This document shows positions 1-8,430 of a stretch of DNA of 52,451 nt, in pieces; the stretch's first letter is position 1, and each line of letters begins with the position of its first letter. The DNA lies in assembly GCA_015056725.1 (NCBI GenBank), contig SVFS01000009.1, forward strand, positions 1 through 52,451. The letters run 5' to 3'. The notes beneath the pieces were generated by a model. That model made no database searches, was not told the DNA's origin, and worked only from the letters and a program-made list of their open reading frames with translations. Source of the DNA: Lachnospiraceae bacterium. Lineage in GTDB: Bacteria; Bacillota; Clostridia; Lachnospirales; Lachnospiraceae. The position numbers and the translations under genes are program-made.

Positions 1-47
1 GGATGGCAGCGATAAAGGATATCTTTAACGCGAATAAGGAGGTGTAA
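1..47 (+). CDS. C-terminal end of a DUF177/YceD-type protein (partial)
   Basis: The window opens inside a gene. The frame ending at the TAA at 45-47 reads MAAIKDIFNANKEV before the stop, preceded by two bases of another codon. DUF177 (YceD) proteins commonly end in a DPR-x-LA-x-LK-type tail and sit directly upstream of rpmF in Clostridia, and the tail and position both fit. The stop lies 3 nt before the rpmF start, and the rpmF ribosome binding site (AAGGAGG) lies inside this gene, so the two are co-transcribed. Only 14 full codons are visible, so the call rests on context. Confidence 0.6.
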   Translation, partial: MAAIKDIFNANKEV

Positions 48-50
48 CGC

Positions 51-230
51 ATGTCTATCTGTCCAAAGAATAAAACTTCTAGAGCTAGAAGAGATAAGAG
101 AAGAGCAAACTGGAAAATGTCTGCTCCAACATTAGTTAAATGCAGCAAATGTGGTGCTTTGATGATGCCTCACAGAGTATGCAAAAAATGTGGTTCTTAC
201 AACAAGAGAGAAATCGTTTCTGTTGATTAA
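51..230 (+). CDS. rpmF: Large ribosomal subunit protein bL32
   Basis: A 59-residue basic protein beginning MSICPKNKTSRARRDKRR, the standard N-terminus of bL32, which places it in the 50S subunit. The second half has a CSKCG pair and a CKKCG pair (roughly residues 32-48), the four-cysteine zinc-binding form of L32. The start has an AAGGAGG site 7 nt upstream and abuts the stop of the preceding DUF177 end. A strong terminator follows directly, so rpmF closes this short operon and plsX is expressed separately or by read-through. Confidence 0.96.
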   Translation: MSICPKNKTSRARRDKRRANWKMSAPTLVKCSKCGALMMPHRVCKKCGSYNKREIVSVD

Positions 231-242
231 TTTGGAATCTAA

Positions 243-278
243 AAGGCTTTCTGAGTGTTCAGAAGGCCTTATTTTTTT
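243..278 (+). terminator. Rho-independent terminator after rpmF
   Basis: AAGGCTTTCTGA, a GTGT loop, then TCAGAAGGCCTT form a near-perfect 12-bp stem, followed by a T-rich tail at 272-278. Confidence 0.9.
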
Positions 279-291
279 GTAATAGTAGTTA

Positions 292-320
292 TTGCTTTTT
301 AGACTCTGTTTTAGTAGAAT
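292..320 (+). promoter_or_regulatory. Likely sigma-A promoter for plsX
   Basis: TTGCTT at 292-297 and TAGAAT at 315-320 are separated by 17 nt. The pair lies just after the rpmF terminator and about 80 nt upstream of plsX. No FapR-type palindrome is evident in the leader. The match is moderate. Confidence 0.5.
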
Positions 321-398
321 ATATTGTGGAATGCCCATGAGAATATGAAGGTATTACGAAATAAAATAGTTTTTTACTGAGGAAGGAAACAAGGGGAC

Positions 399-1421
399 AT
401 GTCAGAATTTATAAAGGTTGCTGTTGATGCGATGGGTGGAGATAATGCACCGGTTGAAATCGTAAAAGGTGCTATTGAAGCAACACAGGAAAATGAGAAG
501 GTTAAAGTATATTTAGTAGGACAGGAAGATGCTGTAAAGGCAGAACTTGCGAAATACAAATATGATGCAGAACGTGTAGAAGTAGTACATGCATCTGAAA
601 TTATTGAAACAGCAGAACCGCCTGTTTTAGCAATTAGAAAGAAAAAAGATTCTTCTTTAGTAAAAGCACTTACAATGGTAAAAGATGGCGAGTGTGATGC
701 GTTTGTATCTGCCGGAAGTACAGGTGCGACATTAGTTGGCGGACAGCTTATTGTAGGAAGATTAAAAGGTGTGGAAAGACCACCGCTTGCACCAATGATT
801 CCGACTATGACGGGAGCATCTTTATTGATTGACTGCGGAGCAAATGTAGATGCAAGACCTTCTATGCTTGTACAGTTTGCAAAGATGGGTTCTATCTATA
901 TGGAAAACATATGTGGTGTTAAGAATCCGAAGGTTGGTATTGTTAATATTGGTGCTGAAGAAGAAAAAGGAAATGCTCTTGTAAAAGAAACATTCCCATT
1001 GTTAAAGAATTGTCCTGATATTAATTTTATCGGAAGTGTAGAAGCCAGAGATATCCCATCCGGTATGGCAGATGTTATTGTGTGCGAAGCCTTTGTGGGA
1101 AATGTTGTACTTAAAATGTATGAAGGTACGGGTGCGGCACTTCTTAAAAAAGTAAAACAGAGTATGATGACAAATCTTCGTAGTAAAATCGGAGCACTTC
1201 TTGTAAAACCTGCGTTAAAAGAAACTTTGAAAGAGTTTGACTTAGAGCAGTATGGTGGTGCACCGCTTCTTGGATTAAAAGGTCTTGTGGTAAAGACGCA
1301 CGGTAGCTCTAAACACGGAGAAATTAAAAATTCAGTACTTCAGTGCGTAACCTTTAAAGAACAGAAAATTAATGAAAAGATAAAAGAAAAACTTTCTGCG
1401 GTAGATGAAGCTGATTTATAA
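399..1421 (+). CDS. plsX: Phosphate acyltransferase PlsX
   Basis: PlsX converts acyl-ACP and phosphate to acyl-phosphate, the donor used by PlsY (encoded at 35279) in the first step of phospholipid synthesis. The 340-residue protein opens with IKVAVDAMGGDNAP, the hallmark of the family, and carries the conserved SAGSTGA and GANVDARP segments. Length is typical. It heads a run with acpP, rnc, smc and ftsY, an order widespread in Firmicutes. An AGGAAGG stretch upstream is the likely ribosome binding site, though a GGGG run also lies 3 nt before the ATG. The C-terminal ~20 residues are lysine/glutamate-rich. Confidence 0.96.
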   Translation: MSEFIKVAVDAMGGDNAPVEIVKGAIEATQENEKVKVYLVGQEDAVKAELAKYKYDAERVEVVHASEIIETAEPPVLAIRKKKDSSLVKALTMVKDGECDAFVSAGSTGATLVGGQLIVGRLKGVERPPLAPMIPTMTGASLLIDCGANVDARPSMLVQFAKMGSIYMENICGVKNPKVGIVNIGAEEEKGNALVKETFPLLKNCPDINFIGSVEARDIPSGMADVIVCEAFVGNVVLKMYEGTGAALLKKVKQSMMTNLRSKIGALLVKPALKETLKEFDLEQYGGAPLLGLKGLVVKTHGSSKHGEIKNSVLQCVTFKEQKINEKIKEKLSAVDEADL

Positions 1422-1460
1422 AGCGAAGAGAATATTTGAAAACCTAAAGGGGAGAAAGTC

Positions 1461-1685
1461 ATGGATTTTGACAGAATACGCAAGATAATTGCATCGGTAT
1501 TAGGTGTAGACGTTTCTGAAGTCAAAGAAGAGACTACTTTCATAGAAGATTTGGGAGCAGACTCATTGGATGTCTATCAAATAATGTTGAAGCTGGAAGA
1601 AGAATTTGAAATTCACATTGATGCAAAAGTGATAGAAAATATTAGAAATGTTGGAGATGTACTTACATTAATAAGAGGTAATTAA
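1461..1685 (+). CDS. acpP: Acyl carrier protein
   Basis: A small acidic 74-residue protein with the phosphopantetheine attachment motif GADSLD, serine at residue 35. It carries growing acyl chains in fatty-acid synthesis and supplies substrate to PlsX, whose gene lies 39 nt upstream. The helix pattern (VDVSEVKEETTF-IEDLGADSLD-VYQIMLKLEEEF) is standard for type II ACP. It is preceded by a good AAAGGGGAG site. The position between plsX and rnc supports the housekeeping acpP rather than a polyketide or cell-wall (DltC) carrier, although the sequence alone does not fully exclude a second ACP elsewhere in the genome. Confidence 0.94.
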   Translation: MDFDRIRKIIASVLGVDVSEVKEETTFIEDLGADSLDVYQIMLKLEEEFEIHIDAKVIENIRNVGDVLTLIRGN

Positions 1686-1687
1686 AG

Positions 1688-1713
1688 AAAAGTCCTTATC
1701 CGTAAGGGCTTTT
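1688..1713 (+). terminator. Hairpin after acpP (weak terminator or attenuator)
   Basis: An 11-bp stem with one T-G wobble (1688-1698 with 1703-1713) and a 4-nt loop. The T tail is only the four Ts closing the stem, so it probably reduces rather than stops transcription into rnc. Confidence 0.6.
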
Positions 1714-1754
1714 CATAGCTTATAGAGAAATTAAAAAAATTGGAAGGTATAAAT

Positions 1755-2447
1755 ATGTTACCCGGATTTACGCTGAAACAGTTGCAGGAGAAAATGGGAT
1801 ATACATTTAAGGATGTAACGCTTTTAGAGAAAGCACTTACCCACAGTTCTTATGCGAACGAACGTAAAATAAATAAAATTGATAATTATGAGCGTCTGGA
1901 GTTTTTGGGAGATGCAGTGCTTGAACTTGTTACAAGCGAGTTCCTGTACCATGAAAATCCGGAAATGCCGGAAGGACAGCTTACAAAACTTCGTGCATCT
2001 TATGTATGCGAACCATCGCTTGCATTGTGTGCAAAATCCTTGGATTTAGGTTCCTATCTTTTTCTTGGACGCGGAGAAGCAAGTACCGGAGGAAGAGGTA
2101 GAAGTTCTATTCTTTGCGATGTGATGGAAGCCATTATTGGTGCAGTATTTTTGGATGCGGGAATTGATGTGGCGAAAGAGTATATCCATCGTATCATTCT
2201 AAACGATTTAGAAGATAAGGCATTATTTTATGATGCTAAGACTATCTTACAGGAAAAAATCCAGAAATTGGGAAGACAGCTTTCTTATAAGGTAGTAAAA
2301 GAAGAAGGTCCTGAGCATGAAAAAGTGTATTTCGTAGAAGCTTATATGGATGAAGAGCTTATTGGAACCGGAAACGGACAAAATAAGAAATCAGCAGAGC
2401 AGGATGCGGCATATCAGGCGCTTAAAACAAAGTTTGCAAATGAGTAA
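1755..2447 (+). CDS. rnc: Ribonuclease III
   Basis: A double-strand-specific endoribonuclease for rRNA processing and mRNA turnover. The 230-residue product contains the RNase III signature NYERLEFLGDAVLELV and a second acidic site around CDVMEAIIGAVFLD, then a C-terminal double-stranded RNA binding domain (GTGNGQNKKSAEQDAA). A TTG 15 nt further upstream (1740) is in frame, but GGAAGG at 1742-1747 is well spaced for the ATG at 1755, so that start is preferred. It lies 20 nt upstream of smc; the rnc-smc-ftsY order is conserved in Firmicutes. Confidence 0.95.
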   Translation: MLPGFTLKQLQEKMGYTFKDVTLLEKALTHSSYANERKINKIDNYERLEFLGDAVLELVTSEFLYHENPEMPEGQLTKLRASYVCEPSLALCAKSLDLGSYLFLGRGEASTGGRGRSSILCDVMEAIIGAVFLDAGIDVAKEYIHRIILNDLEDKALFYDAKTILQEKIQKLGRQLSYKVVKEEGPEHEKVYFVEAYMDEELIGTGNGQNKKSAEQDAAYQALKTKFANE

Positions 2448-2467
2448 AAAAGTACAGTAGGTGTTAT

Positions 2468-5400
2468 ATGTATTTAAAGAGTATAGAGGTACAGGGATTT
2501 AAATCTTTTGCCAATAAAATAACATTCAAATTTCACAATGGAATAACAGGTATCGTTGGACCGAACGGTTCAGGAAAAAGTAATGTTGCGGATGCGGTTC
2601 GATGGGTTCTTGGTGAACAGAAAGTAAAACAGCTTCGTGGAGCCTCCATGCAGGACGTTATCTTTTCGGGAACGGAAATGAGAAAGCCGCTTGGATATGC
2701 GTATGTTGCAATTACGCTTGATAATAAAGATCATCAATTAGCGATTGATTACGATGAAGTGACCGTTGCAAGACGTTTGTATCGTTCCGGTGAAAGTGAA
2801 TATATGATTAATAACAGTCCATGCAGACTGAAAGATGTGTATGAACTGTTTTATGATACAGGTATCGGTAAAGAGGGATATTCTATCATCGGTCAGGGAC
2901 AGATTGATAAAATCTTAAGCGGAAAGCCGGAGGAAAGAAGAGAACTTTTCGATGAAGCTGCAGGTATTGTGAAGTTTAAACGTAGAAAAGCAGCATCTGT
3001 TAAGAAGTTGGAAAACGAAAAACAGAATTTACTTCGTTTGACTGATATTTTGGCAGAGCTTGAAAAACAGGTTGGTCCGCTTGAAAAGCAGTCTGAAAAA
3101 GCTAAGATTTATTTAAAGAAAAAAGAAGCTTTAAAGACATTAGACGTCAATATGTTCCTTGTTGATAATGAACATATTAATAATCAGTTAAAGCAGGTTG
3201 CTGAAAAATATGTGATTGCAACACAGCAGCTTACGGATACGACTGAAAAATATAATGGAATTAAAGAAGAATACGAACAGATTCAGCTTGAAATTGAAAA
3301 ACTGAATCAGGAAATAGAAGATGCACATCTGACACTTACATCCGCGGCGGAAACACGTGGTAAGCTGGAAGGTGAAATTAATGTCTTAAAAGAACAGATT
3401 CATTCTGCGTCCAGCAATGATGAACACCTTTCCAATCGTTTAGCGGCAGTACAGGCAGAAATCGATGATAAACTGTCTGACAAATCCGGCATCATTACGG
3501 AAAAGAAGAGTATTGATGAGCAGGTAGCAGAATTAGAGCAGTCCAGAGATGCTGCAAGAGGAAAACTTGAAGAAGTTCAGAAGCAGATTGAGGATTTAAA
3601 TGCGACAATAGAAGATGCTAAAAATGCTATTATTCAGGCTTTGAATGAAAGAGCAACGACTAAATCCCAGATGGGACGTTATGATACGATGATGGAGCAG
3701 GTGCAGATCCGTAAGGCGGAACTTACATCCCGTATTGTCCGTGCGAAGTCAGACGAAGCGGAAGCAGATCAGATGATTGCGGATTTGGAAAAGCAGTTTG
3801 ATGAGATCAATGCAAAGATTACAAAGCTGAATGAAGAGCAGGCAGCTATGGACATGCGCCTTTCTGAAATCAGAGAAGAACTCACAAAGAAAGATAAACT
3901 GTTACAGGAAACAAGAGAAAAATATCATCAGGAAAAATCAAAATTAGATGCACTCAATAATTTGACAGAGCGTTATGAAGGATATGGCGGTTCTGTTAAG
4001 ATGGTAATGGAACAGAAAAAGTCTGAAAAAGGTATTATCGGTGTTGTAGCGGATATCATTAAAGTAGATAAAAAATATGAAACTGCTATCGAAACAGCAC
4101 TTGGCGGTAATATTCAGAATATTGTAACAGAAGATGAAGGAACAGCTAAGAGAATGATTCAGTTTTTGAAACAGAATCGTTTTGGACGTGCGACCTTCCT
4201 TCCGCTTACAAGCATTGAACATCCACAGGAATTTAAAAATCCGGATTCTTTAAAAGAAGACGGCGTTATCGGTATGGCTGATGAATTGGTTGATATCGAT
4301 AGTAAGTACCGCAATGTGGCGAAAGCGATGCTTGGAAGAATCGTTGTCATTGACAATGTGGACCATGCACTAAAAATCGCAAAAAAATACGATTTTGGTA
4401 TTCGTATGGTTACATTGGAAGGCGAACTTCTTGTACCGGGTGGTGCCATTTCCGGTGGTGCATTTAAAAATAACAGCAATCTTCTCGGAAGAAGAAGAGA
4501 ACTTGCTGAACTGGAAAAGAAGGTAAAAGAACTTCAGACTCAGATTGATGATTTAGATAAAGAAATTATCAGTATTCGTGAAGAACGAAACGGACTTCGT
4601 GTGAAATCCGAAAGTCAGAGACTGTTATTACAGAATACGTTTATTGAACAAAATACCGCGCGTCTTAATCTGGAAGCAGCAAAAGAAAAGAGAGAAGAGA
4701 CTGCAAGCGGATATGGCGATTTAAAAGCTGAGGAAAAAGATATTGCCGAGCAGATGAAGGAAATCGAAGAAGGCAAAGAACGTATCCAGAAAGAACTTTT
4801 AGATTCAGAACTGCTGGAGCAGGAAAAAACAGTGCTTGTAGAACAATGTCAGAAACAGCTTGAAGAAGTCCGTGAAACAGAAACCGAATGTGCGGCAAAA
4901 GCGGCTGAATGGGATGTGGAAGTAGAAAAGATGCTTCAGAAGCAGGAATTCGGACAGGAAAACGTAGACCGAATTGATGCGGAAATCAAACGTCGTGAAG
5001 AAGAACTTTTGGAAATCAAAGACAGCATGCAGAATAATGCGGAAGAGGTTCTTCGTAAACAAAACAGTATTGAAGAAATCTTAAAGACCATTGAAGCCAG
5101 CCATGAGGCACAGAATGCGGCAAAAGTTACACTTGATACAAGTGCAGTCCGCAAAGAAGAATTAAATGAAAAACAGAAGAAATTCTTTGACAGACGGGAA
5201 GAGCTGGCAGCTCAGATGAACGGTCTTGATAAAGAAGTGTATCGCTTGAATGCACAGAAAGAGCGTTTTGAAGAGTCCATTGAAAATCAGATTAATTACA
5301 TGTGGGATGAGTATGAGATTACGTTAAGTGATGCGGCATCCATGCGAGATCCTGAAATGACTGATTTGTCTGCCATGAAGAAAGAAATTGCTTCTTTGAA

Positions 5401-6028
5401 AGACCAGATCCGTAAGCTTGGTGATGTAAACGTAAATGCCATTGAAGATTATAAAAATCTGATGGAACGTTATACATTCCTGAAAGGTCAGTATGATGAC
5501 CTCATTGAAGCGGAAAAGACTCTGGAAGGCATTATTACAGAGCTTGATGTGGCGATGAGAAAGCAGTTCAAGGAAAAATTCCAGGAAATCGGCAAAGAGT
5601 TCGACAAAGTATTTAAAGAATTATTTGGTGGTGGTAAGGGAACGCTTGAATTAATGGAAGATGAGGATATTCTGGAAGCAGGTATCCGTATCATTGCACA
5701 GCCACCAGGAAAGAAGCTTCAAAATATGATGCAGCTCTCCGGTGGAGAAAAAGCACTTACTGCGATTGCACTTTTATTTGCAATTCAGAACTTAAAGCCG
5801 TCACCATTCTGTCTCCTGGACGAAATCGAAGCTGCGCTGGATGAAAATAACGTAACCAGATTTGCAAAATACTTACATAAACTGACAAAGAATACACAGT
5901 TTATCGTTATTACACACAGACGCGGAACCATGGAAAAAGCGGACAGACTGTATGGTATTACCATGCAGGAAAAAGGTGTATCGGCACTTGTCAGCGTAGA
6001 CCTTATTGATAAAGACTTGGATGACTGA
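2468..6028 (+). CDS. smc: Chromosome partition protein SMC
   Basis: The ATPase arm of the condensin-like SMC-ScpAB complex that organises and helps segregate the chromosome. The 1186-residue protein has Walker A GPNGSGKS at residues 31-38, long coiled-coil arms of alternating charged heptads, a hinge around residues 510-680 (starting near the GYGG segment), the ABC signature LSGGEK at about 1090 and Walker B CLLDE at about 1115. Length and order match bacterial SMC. It lies between rnc and ftsY. No frameshift is seen; many apparent reading frames on the opposite strand are shadows of its biased codons. Confidence 0.98.
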   Translation: MYLKSIEVQGFKSFANKITFKFHNGITGIVGPNGSGKSNVADAVRWVLGEQKVKQLRGASMQDVIFSGTEMRKPLGYAYVAITLDNKDHQLAIDYDEVTVARRLYRSGESEYMINNSPCRLKDVYELFYDTGIGKEGYSIIGQGQIDKILSGKPEERRELFDEAAGIVKFKRRKAASVKKLENEKQNLLRLTDILAELEKQVGPLEKQSEKAKIYLKKKEALKTLDVNMFLVDNEHINNQLKQVAEKYVIATQQLTDTTEKYNGIKEEYEQIQLEIEKLNQEIEDAHLTLTSAAETRGKLEGEINVLKEQIHSASSNDEHLSNRLAAVQAEIDDKLSDKSGIITEKKSIDEQVAELEQSRDAARGKLEEVQKQIEDLNATIEDAKNAIIQALNERATTKSQMGRYDTMMEQVQIRKAELTSRIVRAKSDEAEADQMIADLEKQFDEINAKITKLNEEQAAMDMRLSEIREELTKKDKLLQETREKYHQEKSKLDALNNLTERYEGYGGSVKMVMEQKKSEKGIIGVVADIIKVDKKYETAIETALGGNIQNIVTEDEGTAKRMIQFLKQNRFGRATFLPLTSIEHPQEFKNPDSLKEDGVIGMADELVDIDSKYRNVAKAMLGRIVVIDNVDHALKIAKKYDFGIRMVTLEGELLVPGGAISGGAFKNNSNLLGRRRELAELEKKVKELQTQIDDLDKEIISIREERNGLRVKSESQRLLLQNTFIEQNTARLNLEAAKEKREETASGYGDLKAEEKDIAEQMKEIEEGKERIQKELLDSELLEQEKTVLVEQCQKQLEEVRETETECAAKAAEWDVEVEKMLQKQEFGQENVDRIDAEIKRREEELLEIKDSMQNNAEEVLRKQNSIEEILKTIEASHEAQNAAKVTLDTSAVRKEELNEKQKKFFDRREELAAQMNGLDKEVYRLNAQKERFEESIENQINYMWDEYEITLSDAASMRDPEMTDLSAMKKEIASLKDQIRKLGDVNVNAIEDYKNLMERYTFLKGQYDDLIEAEKTLEGIITELDVAMRKQFKEKFQEIGKEFDKVFKELFGGGKGTLELMEDEDILEAGIRIIAQPPGKKLQNMMQLSGGEKALTAIALLFAIQNLKPSPFCLLDEIEAALDENNVTRFAKYLHKLTKNTQFIVITHRRGTMEKADRLYGITMQEKGVSALVSVDLIDKDLDD

Positions 6029-6072
6029 TAGGCATATCTGACAGAGTATAAGTAATTTAGAAAAGGAAGTTT

Positions 6073-7014
6073 ATGAGCGAAGAAAAGAAAGGCTTTTTTG
6101 CCAGACTAAAATCAGGACTTACAAAAACAAGAAATAACATTGTCAGTGGAATTGATGCGGTGTTTAGCGGGTTTTCCAATATAGATGAGGATTTCTATGA
6201 AGAACTGGAAGAAATCCTGATTATGGGAGATATTGGTGTACGTGCGACAAACGACATTTTGGAAAAACTGCGAAAACAGGTAAAGGAAAATCATATTAAA
6301 GAGCCGGCTGAGTGCAAACAGTTTTTGATTAATAATATTAAAGAACAGATGCAGACAGGTGAAGCGGCATATGATTTTGAAACAAAGACCAGCATTGTAC
6401 TGGTGATTGGTGTGAACGGTGTAGGAAAGACTACAACGGTAGGAAAACTGGCAGGTAAATTGAAAGCGGACGGAAGGAAGGTGCTCATTGGTGCATGCGA
6501 TACATTCCGTGCAGCGGCAGGCGAGCAGCTTACCGAGTGGGCAAACCGTGCCGGTGTGGAAATCATCAGCGGAAGAGAAGGCGCAGATCCTTCGTCTGTA
6601 TTATTCGACGCAGTATCCGCTGCCAAAGCCAGACATGCAGATGTACTTTTATGTGACACCGCAGGCAGACTCCATAACAAAAAGAATCTGATGGAAGAGC
6701 TGCGTAAAATGGACCGCATTATCAGTAGGGAATTTCCTGATGCACATAGAGAAAATCTGATTGTATTAGATGCTACAACCGGCCAGAATGCATTGCAACA
6801 GGCAAGGGAGTTTGGCGATGTGGCAGATCTTAGCGGTATTATTCTGACAAAGATGGACGGAACTGCAAAAGGAGGAATTGCAGTTGCAATCCAGTCAGAA
6901 CTTCAGGTTCCGGTAAAATATATCGGAGTGGGAGAAACGATAGAGGATTTACAGAAATTTGATGCGGATGCGTTTGTGGATGCATTATTTGATGTAAAAA
7001 TGGATGAAGAATAG
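6073..7014 (+). CDS. ftsY: Signal recognition particle receptor FtsY
   Basis: A membrane-associated SRP GTPase that receives Ffh-ribosome complexes at the Sec translocon. The 313-residue protein has a short N-terminal charged region, an N domain, and the G domain with G1 GVNGVGKT at residues 113-120, the SRP-type DTAGR box and TKMDGTAKGG. The long acidic A domain of enterobacterial FtsY is missing, as usual in Firmicutes. The partner Ffh and its operon regulator YlxM lie beyond the accessory island at 19396-21194, which suggests that the island interrupts an ancestral ftsY...ylxM-ffh neighbourhood. Confidence 0.97.
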   Translation: MSEEKKGFFARLKSGLTKTRNNIVSGIDAVFSGFSNIDEDFYEELEEILIMGDIGVRATNDILEKLRKQVKENHIKEPAECKQFLINNIKEQMQTGEAAYDFETKTSIVLVIGVNGVGKTTTVGKLAGKLKADGRKVLIGACDTFRAAAGEQLTEWANRAGVEIISGREGADPSSVLFDAVSAAKARHADVLLCDTAGRLHNKKNLMEELRKMDRIISREFPDAHRENLIVLDATTGQNALQQAREFGDVADLSGIILTKMDGTAKGGIAVAIQSELQVPVKYIGVGETIEDLQKFDADAFVDALFDVKMDEE

Positions 7015-7026
7015 AGGGAAACGTAT

Positions 7027-8247
7027 ATGGAGAAAATGTTAACATTAGAGAAGTTTGAGGAAGCTTCTGAAGTAGTACGCAAGGTGACGCTGGAAACAAA
7101 GCTTGTTTATAGTGACTTTCTCAGCAAACAGAGCGGAAACAGAGTGTATTTAAAACCTGAAAATATGCAGTTTACAGGTGCTTATAAAGTGCGTGGTGCG
7201 TATTACAAAATGAGCACTTTGACAGAAGAGGAGCGTCAAAGAGGTATCATTACAGCATCAGCAGGAAATCATGCACAGGGTGTTGCTTATGCAGCACAGT
7301 GTTATGGTGTAAAGGCAGTCATTGTTATGCCGACCAATACACCGTTTATCAAGGTAAACCGTACAAAGAGTTATGGAGCAGAAGTGATTTTACATGGTGA
7401 GGTATATGACGAAGCATGTGCGTATGCATATCAGCTGGCAGAAGAACATGGATATACGTTTGTACATCCTTTTGATGATCTGGCAGTAGCAACAGGTCAG
7501 GGTACGATTGCAATGGAAATCTTTAAAGAACTTCCACTTGTAGATGTAATCCTTGTACCAATTGGTGGAGGCGGTCTTGCAACAGGTGTTTCTACACTTG
7601 CGAAACTGTTAAATCCAAAGATTAAAGTAATCGGCGTAGAACCTGCGGGTGCAAACTGTATGCAGGAATCCATCAAGGCAGGCGAAGTGACAACACTTCC
7701 GTCCGTATCCACGATTGCAGATGGTACAGCAGTAAAAACACCGGGTACAAAGATTTTCCCATACATTCAGGAAAACCTGGATGAGATTATTACGGTAGAA
7801 GATGAAGAACTTGTAGTATCCTTCCTTGATATGGTAGAAAACCATAAGATGGTGGTGGAAAACTCCGGACTTTTGACGGTTGCAGCGATTAAGCAGCTGG
7901 ATATGAAAGATAAGAGAATCGTTTCTATCTTAAGCGGCGGTAATATGGACGTGATTACTATGTCATCTGTCGTTCAGAAAGGACTTATTTTCAGAGACAG
8001 AATTTTCACGGTATCCGTACTCTTGCCGGATAAACCGGGCGAACTTAGCCGTGTATCAGGCGTGATTGCAGCAGAAAGCGGAAACGTAATTAAGCTGGAG
8101 CATAATCAGTTTGTATCTACAAACAGAAGCGCGGCAGTAGAACTCCGCATTACTATGGAAGCATTCGGTACAGAACACAAGAACCAGATTATAAAAGCAC
8201 TGGAAGACAACGGTTACAGACCGAAGCTGACAGCGACGAATATTTAG
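7027..8247 (+). CDS. ilvA: Threonine ammonia-lyase with C-terminal ACT domain
   Basis: A pyridoxal-phosphate enzyme converting L-threonine to 2-oxobutanoate and ammonia, the first step towards isoleucine or in threonine breakdown. In the 406 residues the PLP lysine lies in TGAYKVRGA (K54); the phosphate-binding glycine loop is PIGGGGLATG and the serine-rich ASAGNHAQG segment is present. The last ~80 residues (from VLLPDKPGELSRVSG) form a single ACT-like regulatory domain, typical of the medium-length form. This length does not separate biosynthetic IlvA from catabolic TdcB. It starts 12 nt after ftsY and ends at a strong terminator that marks the edge of the island. Confidence 0.92.
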   Translation: MEKMLTLEKFEEASEVVRKVTLETKLVYSDFLSKQSGNRVYLKPENMQFTGAYKVRGAYYKMSTLTEEERQRGIITASAGNHAQGVAYAAQCYGVKAVIVMPTNTPFIKVNRTKSYGAEVILHGEVYDEACAYAYQLAEEHGYTFVHPFDDLAVATGQGTIAMEIFKELPLVDVILVPIGGGGLATGVSTLAKLLNPKIKVIGVEPAGANCMQESIKAGEVTTLPSVSTIADGTAVKTPGTKIFPYIQENLDEIITVEDEELVVSFLDMVENHKMVVENSGLLTVAAIKQLDMKDKRIVSILSGGNMDVITMSSVVQKGLIFRDRIFTVSVLLPDKPGELSRVSGVIAAESGNVIKLEHNQFVSTNRSAAVELRITMEAFGTEHKNQIIKALEDNGYRPKLTATNI

Positions 8248-8294
8248 TGGGTACAGCAGAAAGTAGCTGGAATGAGTAGGTAAGGAGTAATGGG

Positions 8295-8320
8295 AAGGGG
8301 CACGAAAGTGTCCCTTTTTT
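8295..8320 (+). terminator. Rho-independent terminator after ilvA
   Basis: AAGGGGCAC, loop GAAA, then GTGTCCCTT form a 9-bp stem with one G-T pair, followed by Ts to 8320. It marks the end of the core operon and the left edge of the accessory island. Confidence 0.92.
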
Positions 8321-8352
8321 GTTGTAAGATATTAATGAAAACGGTATTATTC

Positions 8353-8381
8353 TTGAACACAAATAAATGCGTTAGTATAAT
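8353..8381 (+). promoter_or_regulatory. Sigma-A promoter of the nuclease-helicase/MazG operon
   Basis: TTGAAC at 8353-8358 and a consensus TATAAT at 8376-8381, 17 nt apart. It lies about 50 nt upstream of the first gene of the island. Confidence 0.8.
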
Positions 8382-8430
8382 AATGTTGTAGGTGAAATTA
8401 ATCTAAATATGTATGCAGGAGATAAAGTGT

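Noticed and set aside
6291-6719. Minus-strand 142-codon frame inside ftsY
   Set aside because: A shadow of the biased third codon positions of ftsY, low-complexity and unsupported.
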